Positions 1 through 8,459 of a stretch of 64,000 bases of DNA are shown here, one piece after another. The position numbers and the translations under genes were made by a program. Location: positions 124,001 through 188,000 of the forward strand of contig JACKKC010000001.1 in the NCBI GenBank assembly GCA_020637615.1, in the 5' to 3' direction. This DNA is from Rhodovulum sp. Lineage in GTDB: Bacteria; Pseudomonadota; Alphaproteobacteria; Rhodobacterales; Rhodobacteraceae. The notes under the pieces are model-generated. The model worked only from the letters and a program-made list of their open reading frames with translations, did no database searches and was not told the DNA's origin. Each line of letters starts with the position of its first letter. The stretch's first letter is position 1.

Positions 1-93
1 CGGGCGCTCTCGGTCATTCAGACCGGATCGGCTCGACGCTCCCGGAAACCTCCGTCGACGCGCCCGCGCGCTGCGTTCCGCGGCGATTCGACC

Positions 94-624
94 TCAAGCC
101 ACGTGCGGCCTGTGCGCGGTTGCACCGTCCATGCTGCCGATGCCCTGCAGCTTCGCTCCGAGGGACAGGCGGTCGAGGCTGCCGATCGGCAGGTTGACGA
201 AGGCCGCGACCCGGTTGCGCAGGTAGCGCTGCGCGGCCTCGAATGCTGCCCGGCGCTGGAAGTCGGTGCCCTCCGCGGCGGCGGGATCCTCGATCCCCCA
301 ATGCGCGGTCATCGGCTGGCCGGGCCAGAGCGGGCAGACCTCGCCGGCGGCTGAATCGCAGACGGTGAAGACGAAATCCATCCGAGGCGAGTCCGGGCGG
401 GCGAATTCGTCCCATGACTTCGAGCGCAGCCCCTCCGTCGGGTATCCGGCCTCTTCCAGCACCCGCAGGGCCATCGGGTTGATCGCGCCCCTGGGGTGGC
501 TTCCGGCGGAGAATCCCCGGAAACGGCCCTCGCCCAGGCGATTGACCAGGGCCTCGGCAATGATCGAGCGGGCGGAGTTGCCGGTGCAGAGGAATAGGAC
601 GTTGTAGGGGCGATCAGCTGGCAC
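94..624 (-). CDS. arsC: Arsenate reductase, low-molecular-weight phosphatase type (ArsC)
   Basis: This 176-residue cytoplasmic enzyme is expected to reduce arsenate to arsenite. The phosphate-binding loop CTGNSARS lies at residues 13-20, two further cysteines sit at 89 and 97, and an Asp-Pro pair at 113-114 corresponds to the general acid of low-molecular-weight tyrosine phosphatases. The three-cysteine layout fits thioredoxin-coupled ArsC. The GTG at 624 is chosen because AAGGAG lies 7 bases upstream; a longer frame to 708 would run far into arsR. It overlaps the end of arsR by 11 bases, so the two are probably translationally coupled. No arsenite efflux gene (acr3 or arsB) is in view. Confidence 0.88.
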   Translation of the reverse strand: MPADRPYNVLFLCTGNSARSIIAEALVNRLGEGRFRGFSAGSHPRGAINPMALRVLEEAGYPTEGLRSKSWDEFARPDSPRMDFVFTVCDSAAGEVCPLWPGQPMTAHWGIEDPAAAEGTDFQRRAAFEAAQRYLRNRVAAFVNLPIGSLDRLSLGAKLQGIGSMDGATAHRPHVA

Positions 625-979
625 GCTCGGGCTCCTTGGCCGGGGGGTCGCAGGGACGGGCGGCGACGGCGGGGACGCAAACCTCTGGATGGCCCTGACA
701 GCAGTCATGCGTCAGGAAGTCCACGAGGCCGGCGAGGGCCGGGTAGTTCGCGGCATAGACTATCGAGCGGGCCATGCGCTGCGAGGTGACGAGGCCCGCC
801 CGCTCGAGACTGGCGAGATGGAAGGAGGCACTGGAGGGCGCGGCGCCCACCGCCCCGGCGACTGCCCCGGCCGCCATGCCCTCGGGACCGGCGACTACCA
901 GCGCGCGCACCATCCGCAGCCGCGTCGGCTGCGAGAGGGCGGCGAATGCATCGCGGGCCTGAACTTCGTCGAGTTTCAT
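614..979 (-). CDS. arsR: ArsR-family metalloregulator
   Basis: This 121-residue winged-helix repressor has its recognition helix at about residues 49-64. The C-terminal part carries Cys93-Cys94, Cys101 and Cys110, a pattern seen in arsenite-sensing ArsR proteins with a C-terminal metal site. By family knowledge it binds an operator near its own start and is released by As(III). It is the first gene of an arsR-arsC pair. A dyad just upstream (995-1011) is a candidate operator. The sensed metal is inferred from the cysteines and from arsC next door. Confidence 0.88.
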   Translation of the reverse strand: MKLDEVQARDAFAALSQPTRLRMVRALVVAGPEGMAAGAVAGAVGAAPSSASFHLASLERAGLVTSQRMARSIVYAANYPALAGLVDFLTHDCCQGHPEVCVPAVAARPCDPPAKEPERAS

Positions 980-994
980 TTCGATATTTCATGA

Positions 995-1011
995 ATCATC
1001 GAATCGACGAT
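995..1011. promoter_or_regulatory. Candidate ArsR operator
   Basis: An interrupted palindrome, ATCATCGA-A-TCGACGAT, has 8-base arms with one mismatch and lies 16 bases before the arsR start codon, next to a second small dyad (ATTTCATGAAT, 986-996). The position fits autoregulation. No footprint-level consensus is claimed. Confidence 0.35.
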
Positions 1012-1227
1012 AGCCATCCTGCGTGTTCCCGCCAACCCCATTTCGCCGGCCGCCCGGACGAGCCCATGCGCCTATTCGTCGTGGCCGGGATCGAGCCCGA
1101 GGACGCGCTTGCGGAACCGCGGCCGGCGTCGCGGATCAATATTTGCATATAAAACCAATGGCTTGCAGTCTGTCCCCATGGGGGCAGGTTCCGGACGCGA
1201 AAAATCCGGCCGCGAAACCGCCCCGAT

Positions 1228-2376
1228 TCAGCCGGGGAACCGGGCGAAATATTCCTGCAGGATCCGGGTGTAGATCGCCTTGAGCTGGTGGATATGCGCC
1301 ACCTCCACCCGCTCGTCGGTCTGATGCATGGTCGCGCCGACCAGCCCGATCTCGACCACCGGACAATGATCCTTGACGAAGCGCGCGTCCGAAGTGCCGC
1401 CGGAGGTCGAAAGCTCCGGCGTGACCCCGGTCTCGGCCGCCACCGCGCCGGCCACCAGATCGGTGAAGGCGCCGCGCTCGGTGACGAAGCTCTCGCCGGA
1501 GATCTCGAAGCGCGCGGCGATCCCCACCCCGAATTCCGCCGCCGCCCGGTCGGCCTCCTCCTCGATCCAGGCCGAGAGGCTGGCGCCGGAATGCGCGTCG
1601 TTGAAGCGGATGTTGATCGTCGCCCGGGTCTCGGCCGGGATGACGTTCGATGCCGTGTTGCCGGTGTCGATCGAGGTGATCGCCAGAGTCGAGGGTCCGA
1701 AATCCGCGGTTCCCCGATCGAGTTCCCGCGTCGCCAGCCGGTCGAGCAGGCGCACCAGCGCCGGCAGCGGGTTCTTCGCCCGCTCCGGGTAGGCGGAATG
1801 CCCCTGGACGCCATAGGCGGTGACATGCGCCGTCAGCGAGCCGCGCCGGCCGATCTTGATCGCCTCGCCCATGCGGGAGGGGCAGGTGGGCTCGCCGACG
1901 AGGCAATGGTCCATGCGCTCGCCCTTCGCCGCCATCCAGTCGAGGATCGCGCAGGTCCCGTCGACCGCGCTGCCCTCCTCGTCGCCGGTGATCGCCAGGA
2001 TCACGCTGCCCGCCGGCGGCGTGGCGGTGACGAAATCCACCGCCGCCGCGGCGAAGGCGGCGACCCCGGACTTCATGTCCGCCGCCCCGCGCCCGTAGAG
2101 CATGCCCTCCGCCACGATGCCGCCGAAGGGATCGTGGGTCCAGGCGGCCGTATCGCCCGGCGGCACCACGTCGGTATGGCCGTTGAAGCCGAGCGCCGGT
2201 GCCTGCCGGCCCCACCGGGCATAGAGATTGGCGATGCCGCCGCGTTCGATCCGCTCGGTGACGAAGCCCGCCGCTTCGAGCTGTCCGGCCAGCAGCGCCA
2301 GGGCGCCGCCATCGGCCGGCGTCACCGAGGGACAGCGGATCAGGTCTGCGGTTAGGGCGACGGGATCGGTGCTCAT
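1228..2376 (-). CDS. dapE: Succinyl-diaminopimelate desuccinylase
   Basis: DapE hydrolyses N-succinyl-LL-diaminopimelate to LL-diaminopimelate and succinate in the lysine and peptidoglycan precursor pathway. The 382-residue protein is an M20-family dizinc hydrolase. Visible ligands are His67-x-Asp69, Asp100 and the catalytic/zinc-binding glutamates in TGDEEG (about 130-135), with a C-terminal HQTDERV motif carrying another His. Length is normal for the family. The preceding gap of about 115 bases separates it from the upstream methyltransferase, and it may have its own promoter. Confidence 0.93.
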   Translation of the reverse strand: MSTDPVALTADLIRCPSVTPADGGALALLAGQLEAAGFVTERIERGGIANLYARWGRQAPALGFNGHTDVVPPGDTAAWTHDPFGGIVAEGMLYGRGAADMKSGVAAFAAAAVDFVTATPPAGSVILAITGDEEGSAVDGTCAILDWMAAKGERMDHCLVGEPTCPSRMGEAIKIGRRGSLTAHVTAYGVQGHSAYPERAKNPLPALVRLLDRLATRELDRGTADFGPSTLAITSIDTGNTASNVIPAETRATINIRFNDAHSGASLSAWIEEEADRAAAEFGVGIAARFEISGESFVTERGAFTDLVAGAVAAETGVTPELSTSGGTSDARFVKDHCPVVEIGLVGATMHQTDERVEVAHIHQLKAIYTRILQEYFARFPG

Positions 2377-2492
2377 TCGGGCCTCGCTTTCGGGGCGAGG
2401 CTATCCCGGCCCCCGCCGGCGCGGCAAGCCCCGGCGCGCCGGCGCGCCGGTGGACCGCGAGCGAAAAGGCCGAAGCGGTATCGCCCGGCCTG

Positions 2493-3506
2493 TCAGCGGC
2501 GGCGGGGTCGGCTCGCGGAGATCACCTTGTAGCTGCGATCCTCCCACAACCGCTCGGAGGCCACGAAGAGCTCCGCGATGGTCGCCTCGTAGGGAAGCTG
2601 ACGATTCGCGACGATCAGCATGGTGCCCGAGGGCTTGAGGAGTCGCGCCCCCGCCTGGATGAAGGCGCGGCCGAGATCGGCTTCCGCGGCACGGCCGGCG
2701 TGAAAGGGGGGATTGCTGAAGACCGCATCATAGGGCGCGGTAGTCGCGGAAAGCGTGGTCACGTCCGACCAGTGGAAGGTGGCCCGCGGATCGTGCAGGT
2801 TCGCCCGGGCGGCATCGAGCGCCCGCGTATCGGCCTCGTAGAGGTCGATGCTCTCGATCGCGGGGCAGGTGGCGAGCGCGGCCTGCGCCAGCCATCCCCA
2901 GCCGGCGCCGAGCTCCGCGACCCTGCCCTTGAGCCGGCCCGCCAGCAGCCCGGCCAGCCGGACGCTGCCGGGATCGGGGTGGTCGGGCGAGAACAGCCCC
3001 GCCGCGGTCACGAAACCCTCGGCATTGCGCCGCGGGGCGGCCGCGGCGGCCCAGGCCCCGACCGCTTCGGGGAGCACGGGCGGACGCTTCAGCCAGAAGA
3101 CCCTCCCGTGGCCTTTCACGAGGGCATCCTCGACCGGCATCGCGTCGCGCACCGCCCGGGCGATGCTGTCCACCCCGTCGGTCTTCGCGCCGTTCACGGC
3201 GAGAATCCCGCCGGGCCCGAGCGCCTCCAGCGCCCGCGCGACGGCGCCCAGGCTCTCCGCCCGGCTCCGCGTGAGATTGACGATCGCCATGGCCGCTGGG
3301 CTCGCGGCGGCCGGGACCACCGGATGGCCCCGCGCCGCCAGGGCGTCATGCAGCGGCCGGAAGCCCTGCTCGCAGATGAGCCGGTCGCCGGGAATCAGTT
3401 CCAGGAACGGCGCCGGCTGCGCATTCAGCACGAGCACGGTGCCGGCCTCCGGCAGAACCAGCCTGCCCTGTTCGAGAGCAAGCGCAATGCGATCCGATTT
3501 CGCCAT
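2493..3506 (-). CDS. RsmC-like class I methyltransferase
   Basis: This 337-residue protein has the RsmC/RlmG layout: an N-terminal pseudo-methyltransferase half and a C-terminal catalytic Rossmann domain. SAM-binding motif I is ELGAGWGW at 198-205, and the NPPF catalytic motif is at 265-268, as in enzymes that methylate the exocyclic amine of guanine. RsmC modifies G1207 of 16S rRNA, and that is the best guess here. The substrate could instead be a 23S rRNA guanine, so no gene symbol is given. It starts 18 bases after clpS ends on the same strand. Confidence 0.8.
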   Translation of the reverse strand: MAKSDRIALALEQGRLVLPEAGTVLVLNAQPAPFLELIPGDRLICEQGFRPLHDALAARGHPVVPAAASPAAMAIVNLTRSRAESLGAVARALEALGPGGILAVNGAKTDGVDSIARAVRDAMPVEDALVKGHGRVFWLKRPPVLPEAVGAWAAAAAPRRNAEGFVTAAGLFSPDHPDPGSVRLAGLLAGRLKGRVAELGAGWGWLAQAALATCPAIESIDLYEADTRALDAARANLHDPRATFHWSDVTTLSATTAPYDAVFSNPPFHAGRAAEADLGRAFIQAGARLLKPSGTMLIVANRQLPYEATIAELFVASERLWEDRSYKVISASRPRRR

Positions 3507-3524
3507 GCCCGGGCCCGAAAGGCC

Positions 3525-3848
3525 CTATTCCTTTTCCATTGTGCATTGCAGCGGATGCTGGTTGCGGCGTGCGTAATCCATCACCTGCGTGACCTTCGTT
3601 TCCGCAATCTCGAAGGAGAACACTCCGACGACCGCGAGGCCCTTGCGATGCACCGTGAGCATGATCTCGACCGCCTGCTGGTGATTGATCCCGAAGAACC
3701 GTTCGAGGACGTGGACCACGAATTCCATCGGGGTGTAATCGTCGTTGAGAAGCAGCACCTTGTAGAGCGGCGGTCGCTGGGTCTTGGGCCGCGTCTTCGT
3801 CAGAAGGCTGGTCCCGCTTCCCGGAGACTTCGGATCGGATGTCGACAT
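3525..3848 (-). CDS. clpS: ClpS adaptor of the ClpAP protease
   Basis: ClpS delivers N-degron substrates to ClpA. The 107-residue product has the conserved core NDDYTPMEFVV (about 35-45) and His67, both part of the N-degron pocket, after a flexible N-terminal tail. The ATG at 3848 gives the usual family length; an in-frame ATG lies three codons upstream and a much longer upstream extension has no conservation pattern. clpA is not in the window. An AT-rich patch around 3897-3925 may hold the promoter, although no strong hexamers are visible. Confidence 0.92.
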   Translation of the reverse strand: MSTSDPKSPGSGTSLLTKTRPKTQRPPLYKVLLLNDDYTPMEFVVHVLERFFGINHQQAVEIMLTVHRKGLAVVGVFSFEIAETKVTQVMDYARRNQHPLQCTMEKE

Positions 3849-3992
3849 TGCTGGCATTCCGGCCAAGTGGCAGCCATTCCCTGAAACGGATTGGACCAAT
3901 ATATGAAAACGCTGGAAATTGGAAAGAGCCGGCGCCGCCGCGCGGCGACGGATCCGGTCCCGGGGCAGGGCATCCTGGTCCATATACGATTA

Positions 3993-4018
3993 CCCCGGCG
4001 ACCGTGAAGTCACCGGGG
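3993..4018 (-). terminator. Probable terminator of the phasin gene
   Basis: Arms CCCCGG-C-GAC and GTC-A-CCGGGG pair around the loop CGTGAA with one mismatch, about 70 bases beyond the phasin stop. No long T run follows, so this is a weak intrinsic terminator or an RNA 3'-end stabiliser. Confidence 0.45.
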
Positions 4019-4086
4019 CATCGCAGCACAATCCTGGCGAAGCGAGCCGGACGGATCCGGCCTCACCCAGCCGATTCAGGACCGGA

Positions 4087-4578
4087 TCAGAGCGAGAAGC
4101 TCTTCACGGCGTCGCCGGCGGCCGAGACGCGGGCGCCGATCGGGGCGCTGATGTCCTTGGCGGCGGCAGCGTAGATCTCGTTCATCTTGGTCGCCTGGCT
4201 GATGAAGCCCTCGAAGGCGGACTGCGCGAAGGCGGTCTGCTTCTCGAAGAGTTCGGTCATGGTCTTCGCCGAGGCGAGGTCCTGGGCGGCGGCGACGCCG
4301 TCCTCGAAGGCCTTCTTCGAATAGGCGCTGATCTCGGAATTGATGCCCTCGGCGGCCTTCGCGGCGATCTCGGACGACTTCACGACGGCGTCGAGGTTCT
4401 CCTGGCCGAAGGCGGTCAGGCCTTCGAAGCCCTTCGAGAGCTTCTCGAACTGCTCGGTGACGTTCTTCTGGGTGTCGGCGACGATCGTCTCGACCTTGGC
4501 GGTCGCGTCCTGGATGGCGGCGGTCACGTCGATGGTCTCGGTGGTGGCGGCGGATTTGGAAGAAGTGCGGGTGGTCAT
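4087..4578 (-). CDS. phaP: Phasin family protein (polyhydroxyalkanoate granule coat)
   Basis: Phasins coat polyhydroxyalkanoate granules. This 163-residue protein is a long run of amphipathic helix rich in Ala, Lys, Glu and Thr, with no cysteine or tryptophan, as in the phasin_2 family; the central motif FEGLTAFGQENLDAVV is typical. The neighbours are not PHA genes: phaC, phaA and phaB are not in the window. Regulation is suggested by the promoter and TGC-rich repeats directly upstream, which resemble PhaR operators. Confidence 0.88.
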   Translation of the reverse strand: MTTRTSSKSAATTETIDVTAAIQDATAKVETIVADTQKNVTEQFEKLSKGFEGLTAFGQENLDAVVKSSEIAAKAAEGINSEISAYSKKAFEDGVAAAQDLASAKTMTELFEKQTAFAQSAFEGFISQATKMNEIYAAAAKDISAPIGARVSAAGDAVKSFSL

Positions 4579-4617
4579 TTCAGTTGCTCCTTAAGCTCGG
4601 CTGTTCATGATAGGCCC

Positions 4618-4646
4618 GAGATAGAGATCATGCTGCACTGCGTCAA
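4618..4646 (-). promoter_or_regulatory. Sigma-70-type promoter of the phasin gene
   Basis: Read on the minus strand, TTGACG (4641-4646) and TATCTC (4618-4623) are separated by exactly 17 bases, about 40 bases upstream of the start codon. The spacer contains one of the two TGC-rich repeats, so a bound repressor would cover it. Confidence 0.6.
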
Positions 4647-4664
4647 GGGGTCATGTTGCACTGC
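4631..4664. promoter_or_regulatory. Candidate PhaR operator: two TGC-rich direct repeats
   Basis: TGCTGCACTGC (4631-4641) and TGTTGCACTGC (4654-4664) are direct repeats 23 bases apart, about two helical turns. One overlaps the spacer and -35 edge and the other lies just upstream. PhaR of Paracoccus and Rhodobacter is known to bind TGC-rich sequence at phasin promoters and to be released by PHA; assignment here is by that analogy. Confidence 0.55.
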
Positions 4665-4850
4665 AAAAAAAAGATTCTCCGGAGCCGACCGCGGCGCCTT
4701 TTGCAACGTCCGCGGGAATTTGCATCGCCCGCCGGAAGAAGGGTGTTTTCCACTCTGAGATGACGTGCTACCTTTACGAAAAATAAAGCAATCGCGTCGT
4801 AGCGTTTGCGATAATCCGAGGCATGGGCGCCCATGGCGCCGGAGGCAGTG

Positions 4851-6356
4851 ATGGCACAGACCCCGTTGCGCGGGATTCTTTTCCTATTCATGGTCGTTGT
4901 CGCGCCTGCGGTGGCCCAGGCCCAGCAGTATGCTGCCTTCGTGATGGACGCCCGAACGGGCAAGGCGATCCATGCGGTCAATGCCGAGACGCGCGTGCAT
5001 CCAGCCTCGCTGACCAAGATGATGACCCTCTACATCGTCTTCGACGAAGTCCGCCGCGGACGGCTCTCGCTCGACCAGAAGATCACCGTCTCGGCGCATG
5101 CGGCCGCCGAGCCGCCCTCGAAGCTCGGCCTGAAGGCCGGACAGAAGATCGAGCTCCGCTACCTGATTCGCGCCGCCGCCATCAAATCCGCCAATGACGC
5201 CGCCACGACCATGGCCGAAGCCGTCGACGGATCGGTTCCCGCCTTCGCCAAGCGCATGAACGCCTATGCCCGGGCCATGGGCATGAAGAACACCACCTTC
5301 AAGAACGCGAACGGCCTCACCGCCGAAGGGCACTTGTCGACCGCGCATGACATGGCGATCCTCGGGCGGCGGCTCGTCTACGATTTCCCGCAGTACTACA
5401 ACCTCTTCAGCCGCAACTCGACCTCGGCCGGGATCAAGACGGTCAAGAACACGAACCGGCGGCTGCTCGATGCCTATCCCGGCGCCGACGGCATCAAGAC
5501 GGGCTACACCCGTGCCGCCGGCTTCAGCCTCGTTTCCTCGGCCAAGCGTGGCGACAAGCGGGTGATCGTGGCGATGATGGGCGGCAAGACCAGCGCCTCG
5601 CGAAATGCCGAGGTCGCGCGGCTGATGGATCTTGGGTTCGGAAAGATGCCGACGCAGGCCCGGCTCGTGCCGTTGGCGCCGCTGCGCACGGCAACGGCGG
5701 CGCTGGCGGCACCGAGGGCAGGCGAGGTTTCCCGGGGATCGACGTCCGGACTGGCCGAGGCGAATGTCGAAGCGGAGCCGAGGCTTGCCCTGGCCGGCAG
5801 CGTTCGGCCGATGCCGCGTGCGCTGGCCGCGAATGTGGCGGCCACGCGCAGCAGCGCCTCGATTGCGGCGGCGATCGCCGAAGTGAATGCCGAACTAGCC
5901 GCCGCCGAGGCGGCCCGCGGCACCTCGGGGCCAGCCGGCGCCGGCCGGCCGTATCCGCGTCCGGAGAGCGGCGCCAGCGCAGCGGCGCAGCCGGCGGGAC
6001 CGGGCTCCGCTTCGACGTTCGCCTCGGCGCCGGCCGCGGCCCCGTCGAACGACGCGCTGCAGGAGGTCCGGCTCGCGAACAATTCCTCGACCGGCAGCAC
6101 GGGCGGAAACGACTGGGGCGTGCAGATCGGGGCGTTCCGCGCCAAGGGCGATGCGGAGCGCCAGCTCCTGACCACCGCGCTCAAGGACGTGCCGCAGCTG
6201 ACCGGCGGGCTCCGGCGGGTGGAGGCGGCCAAGGTTCAGGGGTCGACCGTCTTTCGCGCCCAGTTCGTGGGGCTGAGCCAAGCCGAGGCCATCGGCGCCT
6301 GCGAGACCCTCGCCCGCATGCAGACGGATTGCCTGCCGCTCGCGCCGGGCGTCTGA
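4851..6356 (+). CDS. D-alanyl-D-alanine carboxypeptidase with C-terminal SPOR domain
   Basis: This is a DacA-type (S11) penicillin-binding protein that trims the terminal D-Ala of peptidoglycan stem peptides in the periplasm. The 501-residue product has a signal peptide cleaved near AQA-QQ (residue 24), then SLTK at 53-56, SAN at 113-115 and KTG at 216-218, the three active-site motifs. An Ala-rich low-complexity linker (about 270-420) leads to a SPOR domain (about 420-500), which binds denuded glycan strands at the division site. GGAGG at 4841-4845 supports the ATG at 4851 over the ATG at 4833. Septal targeting is inferred from SPOR. Confidence 0.9.
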   Translation: MAQTPLRGILFLFMVVVAPAVAQAQQYAAFVMDARTGKAIHAVNAETRVHPASLTKMMTLYIVFDEVRRGRLSLDQKITVSAHAAAEPPSKLGLKAGQKIELRYLIRAAAIKSANDAATTMAEAVDGSVPAFAKRMNAYARAMGMKNTTFKNANGLTAEGHLSTAHDMAILGRRLVYDFPQYYNLFSRNSTSAGIKTVKNTNRRLLDAYPGADGIKTGYTRAAGFSLVSSAKRGDKRVIVAMMGGKTSASRNAEVARLMDLGFGKMPTQARLVPLAPLRTATAALAAPRAGEVSRGSTSGLAEANVEAEPRLALAGSVRPMPRALAANVAATRSSASIAAAIAEVNAELAAAEAARGTSGPAGAGRPYPRPESGASAAAQPAGPGSASTFASAPAAAPSNDALQEVRLANNSSTGSTGGNDWGVQIGAFRAKGDAERQLLTTALKDVPQLTGGLRRVEAAKVQGSTVFRAQFVGLSQAEAIGACETLARMQTDCLPLAPGV

Positions 6357-6373
6357 ACCGGCGCGTCGCGTGA

Positions 6374-7183
6374 TCAGGCCGCGACGGAGACCGGGGGCAG
6401 ATCGAGCGCCCGCATGAGGTCGCGAACCTCCTGACGGGCGGCGATGTTGGACATGGTCATGGCCGCGGGATCGTCGGGGCGCAGGTCCAGGAGCGTCAGG
6501 CCCGAGAGGAACAATTCCCGGAAGACCACCCGCTCGGAGAATCCGGGCACGAGGCGGAAGCCGATCCGACGCGCCAGATCCTCGAGCGCCGAGCCGACCC
6601 GGCGCTTGTTGCGCGCGTCAATGTTCGCCATGCGATTGCGCAGCACCACCCAGTCCATCGGCCGCCGTCCGGTCGAGGCACGGGCCTGGCGCGCCTTCCA
6701 GACCATCTCGGAATAGACCGAGGGGCCCTTGACGCGGCCGGTTTCCGGATCGAGGCGCGCGAGCATGTCGAAATCGACGAGGCTGTCGTTCATCGGGGTG
6801 ATCAGCACGTCGGCGGCCGCATGGGCGAGCCCGGAATACGAGCTGTGCGATCCAGGGCAGTCCACGACGATATAGTCGCAGTCCCGCGAGAGGTCCGCGA
6901 TCGCGGCACCGAACCGGGAGCGTTCCTCGGCCTCGGCTTCGAGGCGGCTGTCGCAGAGGCTCGCCTCGAGCCGCAGCCGGCGCGGCATCGGCAGCAGGAT
7001 GTCGTGCCGGCGCATGTAGTCGGTGCGATTCTCGAGATAGCGGAAGAGGCTCGTCTGGCGGAGATCGAGGTCGAGCGCGCCGACGCTATGGCCTGCGCGA
7101 GTAAGCGCCGTGACCAGATGCATTGCCGTGGTGGACTTGCCCGAGCCACCCTTCTCGTTTCCCAGTACGACGAGCTGCGCCAT
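6374..7183 (-). CDS. mipZ: MipZ-type division-plane positioning ATPase
   Basis: MipZ is a ParA-like ATPase that forms a bipolar gradient from ParB and keeps FtsZ from assembling near the poles. The 269-residue protein opens with a deviant Walker A motif, KGGSGKST (11-18), followed by the switch-region LDLDLRQTS and a VVDCPG Walker B-like motif. It closely follows the MipZ pattern and not that of plasmid ParA. The ATG at 7183 puts the P-loop at the usual place; the frame extends 17 codons further upstream without support. It converges on the carboxypeptidase gene, 17 bases away. Confidence 0.9.
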   Translation of the reverse strand: MAQLVVLGNEKGGSGKSTTAMHLVTALTRAGHSVGALDLDLRQTSLFRYLENRTDYMRRHDILLPMPRRLRLEASLCDSRLEAEAEERSRFGAAIADLSRDCDYIVVDCPGSHSSYSGLAHAAADVLITPMNDSLVDFDMLARLDPETGRVKGPSVYSEMVWKARQARASTGRRPMDWVVLRNRMANIDARNKRRVGSALEDLARRIGFRLVPGFSERVVFRELFLSGLTLLDLRPDDPAAMTMSNIAARQEVRDLMRALDLPPVSVAA

Positions 7184-7369
7184 CCGCGTGACCTGACCTC
7201 CCGGAAACAAAATGCCGTGCCCCGATGCGGGCATGCTACCAAACCTAGAGGATGTCGGCGATTCTCGGAAGAGAAATCGGCTTGGTCACCTTCGGGTTGC
7301 GGCCGCGGGACCGGCCTTGCCACAGCGGATGACTTTTTTGCGGCAAAGGGGTTAATCCATCTGGATTTT

Positions 7370-7382
7370 CAACCTAAGGTTG
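7370..7382. promoter_or_regulatory. Small palindrome in the mipZ-divergent spacer
   Basis: CAACCT-A-AGGTTG is a perfect 6-1-6 dyad located between mipZ and the next rightward gene. Another short dyad (AATCCA-TC-TGGATT) lies at about 7354-7367. Either could be an operator, but no family consensus is recognised. Confidence 0.25.
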
Positions 7383-7490
7383 TGTCACTCTGCATGCGGC
7401 TAAGGGTCGCCGACAACGACGCGGCAAGCACGGGATGAAACATTGCCCCCGGACGAAGATCAACCGATTCAGGAGGACGGCGCTGCAAAG

Positions 7491-7805
7491 ATGGACGCAG
7501 AGATTCCCTCTCCGGGCGTGACGGCGGCCGAGGCCGAGCATGTGGCCCGGGTGCTGCGCGCCACCCTGATGATCTTCGCGCAGGGCATGGCCGGGGCGCC
7601 GAGCCACTGGGCGCGCAGCGCGCTGGCCCTCGAACTCGACGATGCGCGCGGAAGGCTCGCCGGCTACGAGCGCTTCGCGATGGAATTGCGGCCCATCACC
7701 CCGCCCGAGCCGGAGGCCAATGTCCTGCATCTGGAGGTGGAGCGGCCGGCGGCGATCGAACGGCGGCGCGCCCGGACGAAGATGCGGGCGCGCGACCTGA
7801 GCTAG
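7491..7805 (+). CDS. Conserved hypothetical protein
   Basis: This 104-residue cytoplasmic protein has no signal peptide or membrane segment. The N-terminal two-thirds look helical (AEAEHVARVLRATL and following) and the tail is Arg-rich and basic. I do not recognise a named family; its position opposite rpmE and mipZ suggests a short lineage-specific gene. The ATG at 7491 is preceded by AGGAGG at 7471-7476, a long 14-base spacing. A TTG at 7443 would add 16 residues but has no evident ribosome-binding site. Confidence 0.6.
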   Translation: MDAEIPSPGVTAAEAEHVARVLRATLMIFAQGMAGAPSHWARSALALELDDARGRLAGYERFAMELRPITPPEPEANVLHLEVERPAAIERRRARTKMRARDLS

Positions 7806-7824
7806 GACCGCATCAATGCGGTCC
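7805..7824. terminator. Bidirectional terminator hairpin
   Basis: GGACCGCAT and ATGCGGTCC form a perfect 9-base stem with only CA between them, placed in the 26-base space between two converging genes. A second perfect dyad (GGGCTTC-A-GAAGCCC, 7826-7840) overlaps the end of rpmE. Confidence 0.6.
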
Positions 7825-7830
7825 CGGGCT

Positions 7831-8052
7831 TCAGAAGCCCAGGCCCTCGTATTTCTTCTTGAACTTGGAGACCCGGCCGCCGGTGTCGAGCAGCTTGGCG
7901 GAGCCGCCCGTCCAGGCCGGATGCGCCGAAGGGTCGATTTCGAGCGTCAGCGTCGCCCCTTCCGATCCATAGGTCGAGCGCGTCTGGTAGGAGCTGCCGT
8001 CGATCAGCTTGACCTCGATGAAATGATAGTCGGGATGGATGTCCTTTTTCAT
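7831..8052 (-). CDS. rpmE: 50S ribosomal protein L31
   Basis: The 73-residue L31 begins MKKDIHPDYH and contains the conserved WTGG segment and a basic VSKFKKKY C-terminus. It lacks the CxxC zinc ligands of C-plus L31, so it is the zinc-independent kind usual in alphaproteobacteria. GAGGAG lies upstream of the ATG at 8052. It is the last gene of the ffh-ribosomal protein operon and ends at a hairpin. Confidence 0.95.
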   Translation of the reverse strand: MKKDIHPDYHFIEVKLIDGSSYQTRSTYGSEGATLTLEIDPSAHPAWTGGSAKLLDTGGRVSKFKKKYEGLGF

Positions 8053-8063
8053 CGGGCCTCTCC

Positions 8064-8459
8064 TCAGGCGCGCGGCGCGGCGTCGGATCCGGCCTTCTCG
8101 CGGTAGTTGGTCTTTTCGGCGATGCGGGCGGATTTGCCGCGGCGGTCGCGCAGATAATAGAGCTTGGCCCGGCGGACCTGGCCGCGCCGCACCACCACGA
8201 TCGAATCGATGTTCGGGGAATGCAGCGGGAAGACGCGCTCGACGCCCTCGCCGAAAGAGATCTTGCGCACGGTGAAGCTCGCGCCGATGCCGGAGCCGCC
8301 ATTGCGTCCGATGCAGACGCCCTCGTAGGCCTGCACGCGGGCCCGGCTGCCTTCGGTCACCTTGTAGCCGACGCGAACCGTGTCGCCGGCGGCGAAATCG
8401 GGAATGTTCTTGCCCAGGGCCTTGATCTGCTCGGCCTCGAGCTCTGCGATGAGGTTCAT
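8064..8459 (-). CDS. rplS: 50S ribosomal protein L19
   Basis: L19 sits at the 30S-50S interface. The 131-residue protein has the typical opening MNLIAELEAEQI, the GDTVRVGYKVTEG strand and the basic RRGQVRRAKLYYLRDRRGKS segment. The start codon overlaps the trmD stop by four bases (ATGA), which supports translational coupling and this start. Confidence 0.96.
   Translation of the reverse strand: MNLIAELEAEQIKALGKNIPDFAAGDTVRVGYKVTEGSRARVQAYEGVCIGRNGGSGIGASFTVRKISFGEGVERVFPLHSPNIDSIVVVRRGQVRRAKLYYLRDRRGKSARIAEKTNYREKAGSDAAPRA

Noticed and set aside
1..93. Possible gene end at the left edge
   Set aside because: No frame here shows family resemblance; it looks like the 3' spacer of arsC.
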